Positions 61,874-64,000 of a stretch of 64,000 nt of DNA are shown here, one piece after another. The stretch covers positions 1 through 64,000 of the forward strand of contig JAJEGW010000167.1 of assembly GCA_022819605.1 (NCBI GenBank), in the 5' to 3' direction. Both the position numbers and the translations under genes were made by a program. Under the pieces are notes generated by a model. That model was not told the origin of the DNA. It did no database searches and saw only the letters and a program-made list of their open reading frames with translations. How positions within the stretch are numbered: the first letter of the stretch is position 1; the number at the start of each line of letters is the position of its first letter. The stretch comes from Silicimonas sp. (lineage in GTDB: Bacteria; Pseudomonadota; Alphaproteobacteria; Rhodobacterales; Rhodobacteraceae).

Positions 61874-63688
61874 TTATTCCACGGTCACGGATTTCGCCAA
61901 GTTGCGGGGCTGGTCCACGTCCGTCCCTTTTGCGACTGCAGTGTGATACGCCAGAAGCTGTGCAGGAATGGCATAGAGGATGGGCGCAGTCAGTTCAGGC
62001 AAATCCGGCATTTCGATCACTCGCCACAAGCCGTTGCCTGCTTTCCGCCGACCCTTTCTGTCAGTGATCAAGACGATCTTACCGCCCCGTGCCAGCACTT
62101 CCTGCATGTTCGAAATGGTCTTGTCGAAGAGTGCCGTTCGTGGGGCCATGACGATCACCGGCACGGACTGGTCTACGAGGGCGATGGGACCGTGCTTCAA
62201 CTCCCCTGAAGAGTGGCCTTCGGCGTGAATGTAGCTGATTTCCTTCAGCTTCAACGCGCCTTCCATGGCTAACGGGTACATTGCGCCGCGCCCAAGGAAC
62301 AGGATGTCACGGAACTCGGCCAAAGCGCGGGCCGATTCCTCGATTTGGCTTGAACGGCCCAAGGCCTGCGCAACAAGTCCGGGAAGGGTTTGGAGCGCAC
62401 GCAAGTGATCGGCAAGCGCACCGGCATCCAATTGCCTGCGGTCACTTCCCGCCTGCAGCGCAAGAACCAGGAGCGCAAAGAGCTGACAGGTGAATGCCTT
62501 GGTGGAGGCTACGCCGATTTCGGTCCCGGCATGGATGGGCAGGACAACGTCGGATTCCCGCGCAATCGAGCTTTCCTGCACATTGACGACGGACAGGGTC
62601 CGTGCGCGTTCCGTCACATGCCGAAGCGCGGCGAGCGTGTCGGCTGTCTCGCCGGACTGGCTGACGAATATCGCGAGGGTGCCGGGGCCGACAGGGGTGT
62701 CGCGGTAGCGAAACTCCGAGGCAACGTCCACCTCGACGGCAACTCCCGCGAGCGACTCGAGCCAGTACTTTGCCGTTTGGCAGGCATAGAAAGCAGTGCC
62801 GCAGGCAACCATGACGACCCGGTCAACCTCGGCAAAGTCCGGACACGCATCGGGAAGGAACAACGCGCCGTCCCTGATGTAGTGTTGGGCCGCATCCGCC
62901 AGCACGCTCGGCTGCTCGGCAATTTCCTTGGCCATGAAGTGCTGGTAGCCGTCCTTCTCGATCTGGCGCTGATCGATCCGAATCGTGTGGACTTCGCGGT
63001 TTGCGCGTCGTCCCTTCGCGTCGCGAACTTCCGCGCCGGCACGCGTGAGAATTGCGCAATCGCCTTCCGCGAGGTAGCTGATCTGGTCAGTCAGCGGGCC
63101 GAGCGCGACGGCATCCGAACCGAGGAACATTTCACCGTCGCCGAAGCCGAGCGCGAGCGGCGATCCCTTGCGTGCCGCCACAATCAGATCGTCCTCGCCA
63201 TCAAAGAGAAATGCCAGCGCGAAGGCGCCCTCAAGACGTGCAATCGTCTTCATGGCCGCGTCAGGAGGCCCGCAACCCTGATCAAGATAACACTGCGCCA
63301 TGAGCGACACGGTTTCGGTGTCGGTCTCGGTCTCGGTGGCATAGCCGTTGGCGGCGAGTTCCTCGCGAAGTTCCCGGAAATTCTCGATGATCCCGTTATG
63401 GACGACCGCAACGCGCCCGGACCTGTGTGGGTGGGCGTTCATCACCGAGGGTGCGCCATGCGTAGCCCAGCGGGTGTGCCCGATGCCGGCCTTTCCTGGC
63501 AAGGGGTCGTGAATCAGCATGTCCGAAAGATTGACGAGCTTGCCAACCGCACGGCGGCGGTCCAGCGTGCCCTCGTTCACGGTTGCAATTCCAGCGCTGT
63601 CGTATCCCCGGTATTCAAGACGCTTGAGCGCCTCGACCAGGGTTGGCGCCGCCTCGTGGTTGCCCAGGATGCCTACAATGCCGCACAT
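61874..63688 (-). CDS. glmS: glutamine-fructose-6-phosphate aminotransferase (isomerizing)
   Basis: A 604-residue GlmS. The N-terminal glutaminase begins MCGIVGIL with Cys2 as nucleophile and includes GIGHTRWATHGAPSVMNAHPH. Two SIS isomerase domains follow (VACGTAFYACQTAKYWLESLAGV, SQSGETADTLAALRH, GRGAMYPLAMEGALKLKEISYIHAEG), and the C-terminus DVDQPRNLAKSVTVE is conserved. It makes glucosamine-6-phosphate for peptidoglycan and lipopolysaccharide. The ATG at 63688 lies four bases after the glmU stop. Confidence 0.97.
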   Translation of the reverse strand: MCGIVGILGNHEAAPTLVEALKRLEYRGYDSAGIATVNEGTLDRRRAVGKLVNLSDMLIHDPLPGKAGIGHTRWATHGAPSVMNAHPHRSGRVAVVHNGIIENFRELREELAANGYATETETDTETVSLMAQCYLDQGCGPPDAAMKTIARLEGAFALAFLFDGEDDLIVAARKGSPLALGFGDGEMFLGSDAVALGPLTDQISYLAEGDCAILTRAGAEVRDAKGRRANREVHTIRIDQRQIEKDGYQHFMAKEIAEQPSVLADAAQHYIRDGALFLPDACPDFAEVDRVVMVACGTAFYACQTAKYWLESLAGVAVEVDVASEFRYRDTPVGPGTLAIFVSQSGETADTLAALRHVTERARTLSVVNVQESSIARESDVVLPIHAGTEIGVASTKAFTCQLFALLVLALQAGSDRRQLDAGALADHLRALQTLPGLVAQALGRSSQIEESARALAEFRDILFLGRGAMYPLAMEGALKLKEISYIHAEGHSSGELKHGPIALVDQSVPVIVMAPRTALFDKTISNMQEVLARGGKIVLITDRKGRRKAGNGLWRVIEMPDLPELTAPILYAIPAQLLAYHTAVAKGTDVDQPRNLAKSVTVE

Positions 63689-63692
63689 TGCC

Positions 63693-64000
63693 TCAATCCG
63701 ACTTGCTCGCGCCCTTGATCGCGCGCAGCCTGGCCAGCAGTTTGGGGGCAAATCCAGCCATGTTCTTTTGCCGACCCCTGGCGATCGCGAGATCGCCGCC
63801 GGGAACGTCGCGGGTAATGACTGAACCAGACGCCGTCATCGCTTCGTCGCCGACCGTGACCGGCGCGACCAGCATGGTGTTGGAGCCGATGAAGGCCTTG
63901 TCGCCGATTTCGGTCCGGTGCTTGGAGACGCCGTCGTAGTTGCATGTGATGGTTCCCGCGCCGACATTCGTGTCCCGGCCTATCGACGCATCGCCGACAT
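63693..64000 (-). CDS. glmU: bifunctional UDP-GlcNAc pyrophosphorylase GlmU, C-terminal part
   Basis: The frame runs off the right edge. The visible 100 or so residues are the C-terminal acetyltransferase left-handed beta-helix of Glm[66 protein letters not shown]. It catalyses acetylation of glucosamine-1-phosphate in UDP-GlcNAc synthesis. It lies four bases upstream of glmS in one operon. Confidence 0.96.
   Translation of the reverse strand, partial: VGDASIGRDTNVGAGTITCNYDGVSKHRTEIGDKAFIGSNTMLVAPVTVGDEAMTASGSVITRDVPGGDLAIARGRQKNMAGFAPKLLARLRAIKGASKSD

Noticed and set aside
62390-63718. 442-codon plus-strand frame
   Set aside because: It is antisense to glmS.
1-64000. tRNA, rRNA, riboswitch and CRISPR features
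   Set aside because: No cloverleaf with a TTCGA-type arm, no regularly spaced repeats and no known riboswitch core were seen by eye. A covariance-model scan (tRNAscan-SE, Rfam) would be decisive.

Overview
The window reads as a chromosomal segment of a GC-rich alphaproteobacterium, most likely a marine Rhodobacterales (Roseobacter-group) bacterium. The evidence is gene content and order: a complete beta-hydroxyaspartate-cycle cluster, TRAP and tripartite tricarboxylate (TTT) transporters, a core block running ccmF-ccmH / gltA-gltX / lexA-moeA-moaC-trpC-trpD-trpG, and an alphaproteobacterial SOS box (GTTC-N7-GTTC) in front of lexA. No rRNA, tRNA, CRISPR array or riboswitch was recognised. The assignment is inference from the sequence alone.

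Positions 1-37,300 are accessory in character and mostly catabolic. They open with the 3' end of a TnpB-type IS200/IS605 gene. Next comes a LolA-like protein / two FtsX-type permeases / ATPase / outer-membrane beta-barrel operon (309-5454) that looks like an envelope export or lipid-trafficking machine. A TetR regulator follows, then a tightly overlapping minus-strand operon (6633-13812): NMT1-type ABC importer, cytosine-deaminase-like amidohydrolase, creatininase-family hydrolase, FAD-linked oxidase, flavodoxin-fold oxidoreductase and an unrecognised first gene. Its substrate is probably a cyclic amide or pyrimidine-like compound. A NaChBac-type sodium channel stands alone at 14.6-15.4 kb. 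bhcR and bhcABCD (15.6-21.1 kb) encode glyoxylate assimilation to oxaloacetate. A minus-strand set at 21.9-26.8 kb (FNT channel, TRAP transporter, 7Fe ferredoxin, cupin) faces a plus-strand XRE-cupin regulator and a DJ-1/PfpI protein. An IS1595-like element with about 30-bp inverted repeats lies between the two halves. A LacI regulator then diverges from a TTT transporter plus acylating aldehyde dehydrogenase and acyl-CoA ligase, best read as sulfoacetate catabolism. Two further decayed transposase genes (21.2 and 29.8 kb) mark past mobility.

From 37.5 kb onward the content is mostly housekeeping: cytochrome c maturation (ccmF, ccmH), an enoyl-CoA hydratase, citrate synthase, glutamyl-tRNA synthetase, lexA, an exonuclease, molybdenum cofactor genes, tryptophan genes with ung between trpD and trpC, an SDR protein, an rRNA methyltransferase, clpS, a HAD hydrolase and a D,D-carboxypeptidase. 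A class III aminotransferase converges on a four-gene polyamine-type ABC importer (55.2-60.6 kb). The window ends with a small lipoprotein gene, glmS and the 3' end of glmU.

Two features recur. Many operons use 4-bp ATGA (or GTGA) start/stop overlaps, which implies translational coupling. Three of the four solute-binding-protein genes are followed by a strong GC hairpin before the next gene of the operon, as expected if binding-protein mRNA is made in excess over the downstream genes.
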